This document shows, piece after piece, positions 25,304 through 34,773 of a stretch of DNA of 64,000 bases. Numbering within the stretch: position 1 is the stretch's first letter; each line of letters starts with the position of its first letter. Location of the stretch: positions 1 to 64,000 of the forward strand of contig JAFYGB010000068.1 in assembly GCA_017543445.1 (NCBI GenBank), read 5' to 3'. The notes under the pieces were generated by a model. That model had not been told where the DNA came from and made no database searches. It worked only from the letters and a program-made list of their open reading frames with translations. The translations under genes and the position numbers were made by a program. Source of the stretch: Lachnospiraceae bacterium (GTDB taxonomy: Bacteria; Bacillota; Clostridia; Lachnospirales; Lachnospiraceae).

Positions 25304-26434
25304 TTATTCCGCGCTTTGCAGGATGCGGCGCAAGAATTCACGCCCATAGGCGGAAAGGTCATTATACGCGTCCTGAGCGCGAATATAGCCACAGGTAGCG
25401 ATAAAACTCCGCCGCAAAATGGTATAAGAACTCTCGTCCTCAAGTGCAGAGAGGCTCTTCCCTGCAGATATGGGGATCAGAGGCATCGGAAGGAAACGTC
25501 CGGAAACTGTTTGATAGCAGGTTTCGGGCGTTGCTTTTTTGCACAATTCCTTCGGCAGGAGCGCGGCGAGATCTTTATGCATGACGCCGTTTTCTCCCTG
25601 CACGATCACATAGTTACGATAATCGGGAAAATATAACTTGCAATCTTCAGTGCTTTCATATACCGTTAGCAGGACTTCTTTACCGATGATCCTGCACTCA
25701 AAATCCCCGCTGAAGCGATGTACCGGAACGGGCACCGGTTTTTCAAGACTTCCGGTGAGCGCGAAGAAGGATCCGTGACGCTCTACGGTGAAATCGATCG
25801 GTTTTTCGGTCAATTCGCCGAAGGAGAGCAGACGCTTCAGAAGAACGAGGCTTTGCAAGTCACACATGTTGTGGAGCAGAAGTGCATCCATGACCTCGTC
25901 CGGGATCGGCCGAGGTGCATTTTGATAGAGAGCGGACATCTCACCGCCACTTAAAAAGCATCCGGCGTCGGCCCGCTTTCGTTCGATACGTTCCTCCCAT
26001 TCGCCGAGTCTGGATCTCGATACATAGAGGAGATTCTGCAACGGACGCAGCAACGTCAGATAATCATCAAAGGCCAGGTCCGTAAAGGAAGAAGCATCCA
26101 GGTAATACTGATGCATGCAACGCGAAAGATATGTCACGTCGAAACGTTTTCCAGAGAAAGAAACACACTTTTTAAAGCCACCTGCAAATTTCAGAAAGTC
26201 GCGGAGGATCTTTTGTTCGTCCAGCATTTCTGAACCGAACCAGGCATGGTACATCCATCTTCCGTTTCCGTTTTCATCGGACTCGAAGCAAGCCGTACCG
26301 ATGAGGTACAGGTAACTTTCGTCCGCGCGCAGGCCGGTCGTTTCGATATCCAGATAAAATAGATCGGGCGAAGATGCCGGAAACATAGCCGCAAGCGCAG
26401 CATCCTGCGTGAGCGGCCGATGGATGTATTTCAT
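25304..26434 (-). CDS. YprB-like ribonuclease H-fold exonuclease
   Basis: A 376-residue protein with an N-terminal RNase H-like 3'-5' exonuclease domain: DIETTGL (first acidic pair) near residue 28, SFSGKRFDVTYL in the middle and HNMCDLQSLVLLKRLL at the end of the domain. The remaining part, about residues 210-376, has no clear match. YprB-type proteins are thought to act on RNA or DNA ends. The start at 26434 has a GAGGA site; an in-frame extension to 26506 would run through a palindrome and lacks a site. It converges on luxS with 13 bp between. Confidence 0.8.
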   Translation of the reverse strand: MKYIHRPLTQDAALAAMFPASSPDLFYLDIETTGLRADESYLYLIGTACFESDENGNGRWMYHAWFGSEMLDEQKILRDFLKFAGGFKKCVSFSGKRFDVTYLSRCMHQYYLDASSFTDLAFDDYLTLLRPLQNLLYVSRSRLGEWEERIERKRADAGCFLSGGEMSALYQNAPRPIPDEVMDALLLHNMCDLQSLVLLKRLLSFGELTEKPIDFTVERHGSFFALTGSLEKPVPVPVHRFSGDFECRIIGKEVLLTVYESTEDCKLYFPDYRNYVIVQGENGVMHKDLAALLPKELCKKATPETCYQTVSGRFLPMPLIPISAGKSLSALEDESSYTILRRSFIATCGYIRAQDAYNDLSAYGREFLRRILQSAE

Positions 26435-26468
26435 GAATGAGTCCTCGGTTTTCCTGGTATTCACTATT

Positions 26469-26486
26469 GGTTTGCATATGCAAACC
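26469..26486. promoter_or_regulatory. Perfect 18-bp palindrome GGTTTGCATATGCAAACC
   Basis: It lies between the predicted minus-strand -10 (26497-26502) and the yprB start, roughly where that transcript begins. It could be a repressor site or an RNA hairpin in the leader. No regulator gene is adjacent. Confidence 0.5.
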
Positions 26487-26496
26487 TTGCGTAGAT

Positions 26497-26525
26497 ATTC
26501 TACCACAAAAACTGCGGAGTTTCAA
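26497..26525 (-). promoter_or_regulatory. Predicted promoter of yprB-like gene
   Basis: On the minus strand TTGAAA (26520-26525) and TAGAAT (26497-26502) are separated by 17 nt, with TGG directly before the -10. The divergent ruvA promoter lies about 32 bp away. Confidence 0.65.
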
Positions 26526-26556
26526 ACACAAGTCGGAGGGCTTGTGTGAATTTGTC

Positions 26557-26586
26557 TTGCAAATCCGCCCGCAAATATGATAAAAT
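26557..26586 (+). promoter_or_regulatory. Predicted promoter of ruvAB
   Basis: TTGCAA (26557-26562) and TAAAAT (26581-26586) are separated by 18 nt with TGA before the -10. The hairpin ACACAAG/CTTGTGT (26526-26547) lies just upstream. Confidence 0.5.
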
Positions 26587-26628
26587 TACAGCGAGTGTAT
26601 AGCAATACGTACATATGGAGGTAGCAGG

Positions 26629-27243
26629 ATGATCGCATTTATCGAAGGAGAACTGGCAGAGAAATGTCCGGACGGTATCGTCGTGGACTGTGGAGGTGTC
26701 GGCTATTTTATCGGCGTTCCGGTCTCGCTGATCGGAGCATTGCCCCAGGTCGGTTCCCGTGTGAAGATCCACACCTATCTGCACGTACGTGAGGATGCCA
26801 TGCAGTTGTACGGATTTGCATCGAAGAAGGATCTGGAATTATTTAAACTGTTGATCAATGTCAGCGGAATCGGGCCGAAGGGCGCACTTTCGATCTTAGG
26901 GTCGATGACGCCGGAGCAGTTGCGTATGGCGATCGTTGCAAACGACGCGAAGGTCATCGCGAAGTCGCCGGGCATCGGTGCGAAGACGGCGCAGAAGATC
27001 ATCCTGGAACTCTCGGATAAGGTGAACATCGAAGATATGATCGATGTTGCGGATGCACCCGCATTTGCCGCGGGAGATAAGGCAGGGGCGGCGCTTTCCG
27101 GCGTGGCGGCGGATGTCATGCTGGCGCTGGTGAGCCTCGGCTATTCGAACTCGCAGGCACTGGCAGCCGTGAGCGCAGTATCCGAAGCCGACGCGACCGA
27201 CGAGTCGACCATGCTGAAAGCAGCACTCAAGAACATTCGTTAG
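26629..27243 (+). CDS. ruvA: Holliday junction DNA helicase subunit RuvA
   Basis: A 204-residue protein that binds four-way junctions and recruits RuvB. It has the N-terminal OB fold (MIAFIEGELAEKCPDGIVVD), a helix-hairpin-helix pair (LLINVSGIGPKGALSIL and SPGIGAKTAQKIILEL) and a C-terminal three-helix domain that contacts RuvB (ALVSLGYSNSQALAAV). An AUG after GGAGGTAGC is used, and ruvB follows after 9 nt. Confidence 0.97.
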   Translation: MIAFIEGELAEKCPDGIVVDCGGVGYFIGVPVSLIGALPQVGSRVKIHTYLHVREDAMQLYGFASKKDLELFKLLINVSGIGPKGALSILGSMTPEQLRMAIVANDAKVIAKSPGIGAKTAQKIILELSDKVNIEDMIDVADAPAFAAGDKAGAALSGVAADVMLALVSLGYSNSQALAAVSAVSEADATDESTMLKAALKNIR

Positions 27244-27252
27244 AGGTAAATC

Positions 27253-28269
27253 ATGGGAAAACGAATCATCACTACCGGCATCACGGAAGAAGACGAGAAG
27301 GTCGAGAGCTACCTTCGTCCGCGTACGCTGGATGAATATATGGGGCAGGAAAAGCTGAAAGAGATGCTTTCTGTCTATATCAAGGCGGCAAAGATGCGTC
27401 ACGACCCGCTGGATCACGTGCTTTTGTACGGACCGCCCGGACTGGGTAAGACGACCCTGGCCGGTGTGATCGCAAACGAGATGAACTCGAAGCTGAAGAT
27501 CACTTCGGGCCCTGCGATCGAGAAGCCGGGGGATCTGGCTTCCGTCTTAAACGGGCTGGAGCAGGGGGATGTTCTGTTTGTGGATGAGATCCACCGTCTG
27601 CCGCGCCAGGTCGAGGAGGTTTTGTACCCTGCGATGGAGGATTATGCCATCGATATCCTGATCGGAAAGGGGCCTTCCGCGCGCAGTATCCGCCTGGATC
27701 TGCCGAAGTTCACGCTGATCGGCGCAACGACGCGTGCCGGCCTTTTGACGGCGCCCCTTCGCGACCGTTTCGGGATCACCCATCGTATGGAATATTATAC
27801 ACAGGAAGAACTGAAGCGTATTCTGATGCGTTCCGCCCGCGTGTTTGACTGCGAGCTTTCGGAGGACGGAGCCGAAGAACTGGCCCGCCGTTCCCGGGGA
27901 ACGCCGCGTCTTGCGAATCGCTTGCTGAAGCGTGTCCGCGATTTCGCTCAGATCAAATATGACGGCAGGATCACGACGGAGGTGGCGAACCATGCCCTCG
28001 ATCTGTTGAATGTCGATCGACTGGGCCTGGATGTCGAGGATCGTCGCATCCTGGAATGTGTCATCACGAAGTTTGACGGTGGTCCGGTGGGACTGGAGAC
28101 TTTGGGCGCCGCCCTCGGGGAGGATATCGGAACGCTGGAGGATGTTTACGAGCCTTATCTGATCCAGAATGGCCTGCTGCAGCGCACGCCCCGCGGCCGC
28201 GTTGCGACCCGTCGGGCGTTCGAGCATATGGGATATGCGATCCCGGTGAACCTGCAGGAAGAACATTGA
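27253..28269 (+). CDS. ruvB: Holliday junction DNA helicase RuvB
   Basis: A 338-residue AAA+ motor that drives branch migration with RuvA. Walker [14 protein letters not shown] starts near residue 58, Walker B is [12 protein letters not shown], sensor 1 is [12 protein letters not shown] and the arginine finger region is APLRDRFG. The C-terminal winged helix ends in [16 protein letters not shown]. It forms a ruvAB operon; ruvC is not in the window. Confidence 0.98.
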   Translation: MGKRIITTGITEEDEKVESYLRPRTLDEYMGQEKLKEMLSVYIKAAKMRHDPLDHVLLYGPPGLGKTTLAGVIANEMNSKLKITSGPAIEKPGDLASVLNGLEQGDVLFVDEIHRLPRQVEEVLYPAMEDYAIDILIGKGPSARSIRLDLPKFTLIGATTRAGLLTAPLRDRFGITHRMEYYTQEELKRILMRSARVFDCELSEDGAEELARRSRGTPRLANRLLKRVRDFAQIKYDGRITTEVANHALDLLNVDRLGLDVEDRRILECVITKFDGGPVGLETLGAALGEDIGTLEDVYEPYLIQNGLLQRTPRGRVATRRAFEHMGYAIPVNLQEEH

Positions 28270-28300
28270 CCGCATATTTAGTGGGAAATCGCATTCAGGA

Positions 28301-28329
28301 TTGACAAAAAGCACCATATATGGTATAAT
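28301..28329 (+). promoter_or_regulatory. Full-consensus promoter before zapA
   Basis: TTGACA (28301-28306) and TATAAT (28324-28329) with a 17-nt spacer match the sigma-A consensus exactly, with TGG before the -10. The spacer contains the palindrome CCATATATGG. The leader to the zapA start is about 95 nt. Confidence 0.85.
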
Positions 28330-28428
28330 TACGGGTGGAAGAGTTGCGTGACACGGAAACATTACGTTCATGCGACTCCTAAACCCGCATTTTTATATAT
28401 CGTTTCAAGTGCGCGAAAGGATTTTATC

Positions 28429-28767
28429 ATGGAAAAAAAGACGGTTGACGTTATCATTAACAGCAAGGTGTATTCATTGACTGGGTTTGAAGAGGCTGAT
28501 TATCTGCAGAAGGTGGCGGCTTATATCAACGGAAGACTGCAGGAACTGAAGGACCAGCCGGGCTTCTTACGACAGAGCCCCGACATGCAGAATGTCATGC
28601 TTCAGCTGAACATTGCGGATGATTATTTCAAATTGCGTGATAAGTATCATGAGATGCAGGAGACGATGATACGACAGGATAAGGATCTCTACGCTCTGAA
28701 GCATGAGGTAGTAGAGAAGAAACTGAAGATCGAAGAGCTGGAAAAGAAACTGGCCGGCGGCATCTGA
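28429..28767 (+). CDS. zapA: Cell division protein ZapA
   Basis: A 112-residue protein that crosslinks and stabilises FtsZ filaments. The N-terminal globular part (KTVDVIINSKVYSLTGFEEA) and LQKVAAYINGRLQEL are typical; residues 70-110 form a coiled coil rich in Lys and Glu. I chose the ATG at 28429 with AAAGGA upstream; an in-frame GTG at 28348 would add 27 residues foreign to the family. U32 peptidase and the SEDS-PBP fusion follow, an arrangement seen around mid-cell and envelope genes in Clostridia. Confidence 0.9.
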   Translation: MEKKTVDVIINSKVYSLTGFEEADYLQKVAAYINGRLQELKDQPGFLRQSPDMQNVMLQLNIADDYFKLRDKYHEMQETMIRQDKDLYALKHEVVEKKLKIEELEKKLAGGI

Positions 28768-28783
28768 TGCGCCGCATTCGCCT

Positions 28784-30988
28784 ATGAACAGATCTTCGAG
28801 TTTGACCGAACTTTTGGCGCCGGCGGGCAGCGTCGACGCCATGAAAGCGGCATTTGCCGCCGGAGCGGACGCTGTCTATGTCGGCGGGGCACGCTTCGGT
28901 GCCCGCGCATACGCAGAGAATCCCGACCCGGACCAGCTTTTGGAAGCGATCGATCGGGCGCATCTGCTCGGTAAAAAAGTATATTTGACCGTAAATACAT
29001 TGCTTACACAGAGGGAGCTTAGTCGTCAGCTGGACGCGTTCTTGCGCCCTTATTATGAGCATGGACTGGACGGCGTGATCATCCAAGATCTCGGGGTGCT
29101 TCGCTACGTGCGGGAGCATTTTCCGGGTCTTTCTTTGCATATAAGCACACAAGCCGGGATCACGGGAGCAGAAAGTGCTAAACAGATGCAGCGTCTGGGA
29201 GCTTCCCGCGTGGTGCCGGCTCGTGAGCTTACACTGGAGGAGATCCGTGAGATCTGTGCGATCCCGGGCTTGGAGGTCGAGTGCTTCATCCATGGCGCAC
29301 TTTGTTATTGCTATTCCGGCGCATGCCTGCTCTCGAGCATGCTGGGCGGACGTAGCGGAAACCGCGGCCGGTGTGCGCAGCCTTGCCGTCTGGCATATCG
29401 TGTCTGCGCAGATGCGGCGGGGAAGCAGGAACTGCCCGGTCAGCAGGACGGATATGTTTTAAGTCCGAAGGACCTGTGTACGATCGACCTGTTGCCGGAG
29501 CTCATCGAGGCCGGTGTACAGTCGTTTAAGATCGAAGGCCGGATGAAGAAGCCGGAATATGTGGCCGGGGTGACGACCATTTACCGCAAATATATGGACT
29601 TGTACCTGCAACAGGGCAGGGATGCTTATCGTGTGGATCCGGAGGATCGCAAGAAACTGGCGGACCTGTTTTCACGCAGTGGTTTTACGGATGGATATTT
29701 GACTCGCCACAACGACAAGAGTATGATGACACTGCAGGCTCCGCCGCTTCGTGCGGAGAACGAGCCGTGGACGGAATATATCCGCGAGCATTATATCAAG
29801 GAGCAGGCGAAGCGACCCATTACGGTAACAGCGCAGTTTCACGTGGGCGCGCCCGCCGTTCTTACAGCACGCGCAGGCGAGATCCAGGTTTCTGCCATGG
29901 GTCCGGTATGCGAACCCGCGCAGAAGGCGCCGACGCCGGCCGAGCGCATTTTGGAAAATGTGAAGAAGGCAGGAGATTATCCGTTCGCGATCACGATCCC
30001 CGAGGCGGACAGCGAGATCGATCCGAATCTCTTTTATCCCATGGGCGCGGTCAATGAACTTCGCAGAGAGTTGCTGGGGAAGTTGAAAGATGCAATTCTG
30101 GAAAACTATCGGAGAGAAAACGGAGAGAAAACATTTTCCTCGACGAAAACGGACTCGCATGAGGTGCCGACGCCGACGCATTACGCAGCCGTCGTCTCCA
30201 CAAAAGAGCAGTGGGACGCCGTGATGGAAAGCGGATCAGAACTGTCCGCCGTTTATTTGGAACCATTCTTGCTCACTGCGCAGAATGCGGAAGTATTTCG
30301 CAAAGAGGCCGAGGCACATGGTAAAGAAGTGCGCCTGGCTCTGCCGCATATGATGCGTGGGAATCTTCATTCACTGGATCGTTTATGTAAAGAGGAGAGC
30401 GTGCGGGACATTTGCCGAAACGGGATGCTGGCGCGAAATCTGGAGGGTTTTATGTGGGCGCGGGAAACATTTCCCGTGGCGCCGGTCTACGCAGACCACA
30501 GCCTCTACACGTTCCAGAAAGAGGCACGCGCTGAACTGTTATCCATGGGCTGCGCCAGGGATACGGTGCCGCTGGAGCTGAACGAAGCGCAGATGCTGGA
30601 CCGCGGTCTAAACGGCAGTGCCTGGATGATCTACGGGCGCGTACCCATGATGGTTTCCGCCAACTGTCTGCAGAAGTCCACACATGGTTGTAAAAACGTT
30701 CCCGTCGTATATCTGAAAGACCGGATGGGAATGATATTCCCCACACGCTGTGTGTGCGCGTTTTGCTATAATATAATTTATAACAGCCTGCCTGTCTCGA
30801 TGCATGAGGAGCATAAGAAGTATCGGGAACAGGGCGGATTATCCGAACTAAGGCTGTATTTTTCCGTGGAGGATGCTGTGCAGACGCGGCAGGTCCTTAC
30901 GCGGTTCGGACTGACGGAGGCTGCCGAGGCGGCACCATCGCCGGAATATGAATTTACCAGGGGGCATTTTAAGAGAGGCGTTCTATGA
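28784..30988 (+). CDS. Peptidase U32 family protein (tRNA hydroxylation type)
   Basis: A 734-residue protein. The N-terminal TIM-barrel domain begins LLAPAGSVDAMKAAFAAGAD and has the U32 signature at residues 165-185 (ECFIHGALCYCYSGACLLSS). A second domain ends with four Cys in residues 610-660 (NCLQKSTHGC and TRCVCAFCYN), suggesting a metal or Fe-S site. U32 proteins such as TrhP act in uridine-34 tRNA hydroxylation; others were reported as collagenases, so the role here is inferred. It starts 16 nt after zapA, and its end overlaps the next gene by four bases. Confidence 0.85.
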   Translation: MNRSSSLTELLAPAGSVDAMKAAFAAGADAVYVGGARFGARAYAENPDPDQLLEAIDRAHLLGKKVYLTVNTLLTQRELSRQLDAFLRPYYEHGLDGVIIQDLGVLRYVREHFPGLSLHISTQAGITGAESAKQMQRLGASRVVPARELTLEEIREICAIPGLEVECFIHGALCYCYSGACLLSSMLGGRSGNRGRCAQPCRLAYRVCADAAGKQELPGQQDGYVLSPKDLCTIDLLPELIEAGVQSFKIEGRMKKPEYVAGVTTIYRKYMDLYLQQGRDAYRVDPEDRKKLADLFSRSGFTDGYLTRHNDKSMMTLQAPPLRAENEPWTEYIREHYIKEQAKRPITVTAQFHVGAPAVLTARAGEIQVSAMGPVCEPAQKAPTPAERILENVKKAGDYPFAITIPEADSEIDPNLFYPMGAVNELRRELLGKLKDAILENYRRENGEKTFSSTKTDSHEVPTPTHYAAVVSTKEQWDAVMESGSELSAVYLEPFLLTAQNAEVFRKEAEAHGKEVRLALPHMMRGNLHSLDRLCKEESVRDICRNGMLARNLEGFMWARETFPVAPVYADHSLYTFQKEARAELLSMGCARDTVPLELNEAQMLDRGLNGSAWMIYGRVPMMVSANCLQKSTHGCKNVPVVYLKDRMGMIFPTRCVCAFCYNIIYNSLPVSMHEEHKKYREQGGLSELRLYFSVEDAVQTRQVLTRFGLTEAAEAAPSPEYEFTRGHFKRGVL

Positions 30989-33900
30989 CAACGATTTCGG
31001 GAAGTATCCAGTTATGTAAATATCTGTGCATCCTGTTGCTGGTGATCTACACGATCAGCAGCTTTGAATTGTTGTCCGTTCGTAATCGCCGCCGTCAGGA
31101 ATTACGGTTCTGGTTCCACAATCTGTTGATCTTCGTGCTGCATTTCCTGATGAATATGGCCATCCTGGTACGTCTGCAGGACACCGCCTACCTGTTTTTC
31201 TATCTGGAACAGGTCGGCTTCCTATTGCTGTTTTTGATCCTGCACCGCCTGCTTTATAAAGACAGTAATCTGGCCGTTTTAGGTCATATGATGATGCTTT
31301 TGGTCATCGGTCTGGCAGTTCTGACCCGCCTTTCGTTTGATAAGGCGCAGCGGCAGTTTTTCTATGCCTGCCTTGCGGCGCTGGTTTCCCTGATCATCCC
31401 TTATGTCATTTCAAAGGCGAAGATCACGCGTGTTCTGGCTCTGGTTCTGGGCTTCGTGGGCCTCGGTGCTTTGGGTGTCGTGTTTATCCGGGGAAATGTC
31501 GTTTACGGCGCCAGTCTGTCACTTCGTATTTTCGGCATCGATATCCAGCCTTCAGAATTTGTCAAATTGAGTTACATCCTGCTGCTGGCATTGATGTTGC
31601 GGAACAATGTAACACCGAAAAAGATCGCATTGTCCCTGGTAGTCGTAATGGCGCACGTGGGCATTCTGGTCTTGTCGAAGGACATCGGATGTGCAGTGAT
31701 CTTTTTCCTGTCGTACTTGTTCCTGCTTTGCTTTGCAACGAAGGGCGTGAAGACATCCCTGATCATTTTGGGATGTTCCATTCTCGTGATGATCCCGGTC
31801 TATATCCTGTTCCTGAAAGTAAGTCAGAGCGGTGCCACCGGAGGCCTCGCGAAATATATTGTTAAACTGTTTTCGCATGTGCAGGTGCGTATCGTGAACT
31901 GGCGTGATCCGTGGTCGGTGATCGATTCGGACGGTTACCAGATCACCCAGTCGCTGTTCTCCATCATGACCGGAGGCTTTTTGGGCACCGGCCTGGGCCT
32001 GGGCAATCCTACAAAGATCCCGGTGGTGGAGAAGGATTTCCCGTTTGCATCGATCTGCGAGGAGATGGGCGGCATCTTCGGCATCTGCGTGATCCTGATC
32101 TGCCTGTGCCTGCTTTTGTCGATCCTGGCAACGTCGATCACTATGAAGAACCGTTTCTACAAGCTGATGGCGGTCGGCCTGGCTTCCATGTATGGTGTGC
32201 AGGTCTTTCTGACGGTCGGCGGTGTCATCAAGATGATCCCGCATACGGGTGTAACATTGCCCTTTATCAGTTACGGCGGATCCTCGATCTCGTCGACATT
32301 CTTCCTGCTGGCCATCGTGCAGGGCATTACGATCCTGTCACGCAAACGAGAACGCGACGAGATGCGGCTGCGCGATCTGGAAGCGGAACTGGAAGAGACA
32401 CGTGCGGCGATCGCCTACTCGGATGATCCGGATTCGGTAAATGCGTCCCGAAAGCAGCGAGGACGCAAGAAGAAGGCATACGAAGAAGTGGATTATACCG
32501 TCGAAGGCATCGAAGAGATGATGACGTCGGAAGAAGCGGACGAAGGTTCGAAACGAGGAAGGACCCGGGATTCTAAGAGAACGAAACGCGCTCAAAAAGC
32601 AGAGGCGGAGCAGCCTAAAACAAAACGAGGTTTGGCGGCTTTTCTGGCTGTGTTTACGATCCATTCCGTAGCGTTCCTTTCACTTGCGATCTATCTGGTC
32701 TATGTGATCCAGGGAGCAAACTCGGGTATTTTGAATAATTCCTATAATGCCGTTCGTTTGAAAGCTCTGGAGGAGAGCGTGGTCCGCGGCGATATCCTGG
32801 CGGCGGATAAAACCGTCCTGGCGACGACGCAGAAGGACGAACGTATCTACCCGCAGGGCAGACTATATGCGCATTTCACCGGCCAGATCGAGCAGGGAAA
32901 GACCGGCGTGGAGAACTTGGCGGACTATTATCTGTTGAAGGCGGATGAGAGTCTGTTGGAGCAGATCAGAAACGATATCTCCGGGGATAAACCGAAGGGT
33001 TATTCTGTGCAGACGACGATCCTGCCGCAGGCGCAGAAGGCGGCATATGAAGCCATGGACGGGCGCCAGGGTGCAGTGGTCGCACTGGACGCTGAAACCG
33101 GTGACGTGCTTTGCATGGTCTCCCTGCCGGATTTCGACCCGAATGAAGTTGCGCAGATCTATGCGGATTATGACGAGGCCGCTTTGGCGAAAGAGAGCTT
33201 CTTCCTGAACCGTACGGTTTCCGGGCTCTACCCGCCGGGATCTTCTTTCAAACCATTGGTTCTGCTCGCGTACATGCGCGAATTTCCCGATTATTATGCG
33301 ACCATGACCTATGATTGCGATAACATTTACTCGATCGTGAGTGAGGCAGAAGGCACATACGAACTGCATTGCTCGGATGAAAAGCACCATGGTATGGTCG
33401 ATTATAAACAGGCATTGGCCCAGTCCTGTAATGGTTTTTATGCAGACCTGGCGCTGCGTGTATCTGCTACAGAATTCAACACGACCATGGATGGGTTCGG
33501 CTTCAACCGCCGCTTGTTTAAAGAGCACGATGCGGAGGGCCGCGTCCCCGAAGTCCCGTCGCTTCCGATGGCATTGTCCGCAGCAAAGATTCGGGACGAT
33601 ATGACCCTAGCGCAGACCGCGATGACCGGCATCGGGCAGGCGGGCGTACAGATCAGCCCTATGCACAGCGCGATGCTGACGGCCGCGATCGCGAACGGAG
33701 GCAAACTGATGAAGCCCCGCTATCTGGACGCGGTTCTCAACGAAAACGGTTCCGTGATCAAACGATACGCAACCGAGATCCTCAACGGGCAATGCATGAG
33801 CGAGAGCGAAGCAGCCGTTCTGAAGGATGCGATGTGCTATGTGGTCGAGGAAGGCACCGGCTACGAGGCTAAGACTACCGACTACATCAGTGGCGGTAAG

Positions 33901-34080
33901 ACAGGCTCTGCCCAGTTTATCTCGGGCAATCCCGCGACGCACGCGATCTACACCGGCTTCGGAGAAAAAGACGGAAGGATCATCGCCATCGCCGTATTCA
34001 TCGAAAACGGAGGATCCGGCGGACAACAAGCCGCACCCGTCGCAAAAAAAGTCCTCGACGCCTGCTTCGGCGTCGAATAA
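30985..34080 (+). CDS. SEDS glycosyltransferase (RodA/FtsW) fused to class B PBP
   Basis: A single 1031-residue protein joining both enzymes of septal or lateral wall synthesis. Residues 1-470 hold a SEDS family polymerase with about ten or more helices (GFLGTGLGLGNPTKIPVVEKDF and TLPFISYGGSS are typical RodA/FtsW loops). A charged cytoplasmic linker of about 85 residues follows, then one transmembrane helix (about 553-575) and a transpeptidase without a large pedestal domain. The active site is complete: Ser753-xx-Lys756 in GSSFKP, Ser814-Cys-Asn816, and Lys972-Thr-Gly974. The topology works: the linker stays inside and the transpeptidase outside. Separate rodA and pbpA genes are the usual arrangement. 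Confidence 0.93.
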   Translation: MTTISGSIQLCKYLCILLLVIYTISSFELLSVRNRRRQELRFWFHNLLIFVLHFLMNMAILVRLQDTAYLFFYLEQVGFLLLFLILHRLLYKDSNLAVLGHMMMLLVIGLAVLTRLSFDKAQRQFFYACLAALVSLIIPYVISKAKITRVLALVLGFVGLGALGVVFIRGNVVYGASLSLRIFGIDIQPSEFVKLSYILLLALMLRNNVTPKKIALSLVVVMAHVGILVLSKDIGCAVIFFLSYLFLLCFATKGVKTSLIILGCSILVMIPVYILFLKVSQSGATGGLAKYIVKLFSHVQVRIVNWRDPWSVIDSDGYQITQSLFSIMTGGFLGTGLGLGNPTKIPVVEKDFPFASICEEMGGIFGICVILICLCLLLSILATSITMKNRFYKLMAVGLASMYGVQVFLTVGGVIKMIPHTGVTLPFISYGGSSISSTFFLLAIVQGITILSRKRERDEMRLRDLEAELEETRAAIAYSDDPDSVNASRKQRGRKKKAYEEVDYTVEGIEEMMTSEEADEGSKRGRTRDSKRTKRAQKAEAEQPKTKRGLAAFLAVFTIHSVAFLSLAIYLVYVIQGANSGILNNSYNAVRLKALEESVVRGDILAADKTVLATTQKDERIYPQGRLYAHFTGQIEQGKTGVENLADYYLLKADESLLEQIRNDISGDKPKGYSVQTTILPQAQKAAYEAMDGRQGAVVALDAETGDVLCMVSLPDFDPNEVAQIYADYDEAALAKESFFLNRTVSGLYPPGSSFKPLVLLAYMREFPDYYATMTYDCDNIYSIVSEAEGTYELHCSDEKHHGMVDYKQALAQSCNGFYADLALRVSATEFNTTMDGFGFNRRLFKEHDAEGRVPEVPSLPMALSAAKIRDDMTLAQTAMTGIGQAGVQISPMHSAMLTAAIANGGKLMKPRYLDAVLNENGSVIKRYATEILNGQCMSESEAAVLKDAMCYVVEEGTGYEAKTTDYISGGKTGSAQFISGNPATHAIYTGFGEKDGRIIAIAVFIENGGSGGQQAAPVAKKVLDACFGVE

Positions 34081-34085
34081 AGCAA

Positions 34086-34120
34086 AATGTGTCAAAGGGG
34101 ACCGTCTCCATTGACACACT
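34086..34120. repeat. 31-bp inverted repeat, copy 2 (REP-like)
   Basis: The element has the same ends (TGTGTCAA, TTGACACA) and ACCGTC centre as the copy at 60-95, with a few changes between. It starts six bases after the stop of the SEDS-PBP gene. As RNA it would fold into a long hairpin and could help end or stabilise that transcript. Confidence 0.7.
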
Positions 34121-34226
34121 TTACATGCGGTGGTAAGATAAAGGTAGTTTGTTGACAGTTGGCGGGGAGAGGAGCCACGTGGGGCTTTTCTCGCAGAGTT
34201 TGGGCGTTTCGGGAGGCGCTTAAGAG

Positions 34227-34703
34227 ATGGATAAGAATGTAAGTTGCGGTGGTATCGTTATATATCGGGGAAAGATTTTGTTGCTGTATAAGAAGATCGG
34301 GAACCGCAGTGATGGCTGGGTATTTCCTAAGGGTACGGTAGAAGAGGGCGAGACACATGAGGAGACTGCGCTGCGCGAGGTCTTTGAGGAGTCTGGCGCG
34401 AAGGGTACCATTATGGGATATATCGGCTCGTATTCATATTCATTTCGGGTGCACGACCAGGTCGTTCATAAGGATGTGCATTGGTATCTGATGCAGAGCC
34501 AGAGTTTCTACAGCCATCCGAGACAGAAGGAGTTTTTTGAGGACTCCGGGTATTATAAGTATCACGAAGCGTACCATTTGCTGTCCTATCCGAACGAGAA
34601 GCAGATCTTGGAAAAGGCTTACCAGGAGTACCTTCGATTAAAGCATGAGCGCATCTGGTATGAGCCGCGTGAACCGTTTCAGCGGGGTGGAGCAGACGAG
34701 TGA
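34227..34703 (+). CDS. NUDIX hydrolase
   Basis: A 158-residue cytoplasmic pyrophosphohydrolase. The Nudix box is intact near residues 38-60 (GTVEEGETHEETALREVFEE, then SGAKG), with the REVFEE core that binds magnesium. The rest, including a tyrosine-rich C-terminal half, fits the diadenosine tetraphosphate hydrolase/MutT group, but the substrate is not predictable. The gene stands alone between the SEDS-PBP fusion and tRNA genes. Confidence 0.9.
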   Translation: MDKNVSCGGIVIYRGKILLLYKKIGNRSDGWVFPKGTVEEGETHEETALREVFEESGAKGTIMGYIGSYSYSFRVHDQVVHKDVHWYLMQSQSFYSHPRQKEFFEDSGYYKYHEAYHLLSYPNEKQILEKAYQEYLRLKHERIWYEPREPFQRGGADE

Positions 34704-34733
34704 TGTCCTTTTCCATTTTTTTGAAAAAAGTGC

Positions 34734-34762
34734 TTGACATGAGGTGTTATTTGTAGTATACT
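34734..34762 (+). promoter_or_regulatory. Consensus promoter of tRNA-Pro/tRNA-Glu
   Basis: TTGACA (34734-34739) and TATACT (34757-34762) have a 17-nt spacer. The first tRNA starts 11 nt later, which fits a strong stable-RNA promoter. Confidence 0.85.
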
Positions 34763-34773
34763 TCCACTTGCGT

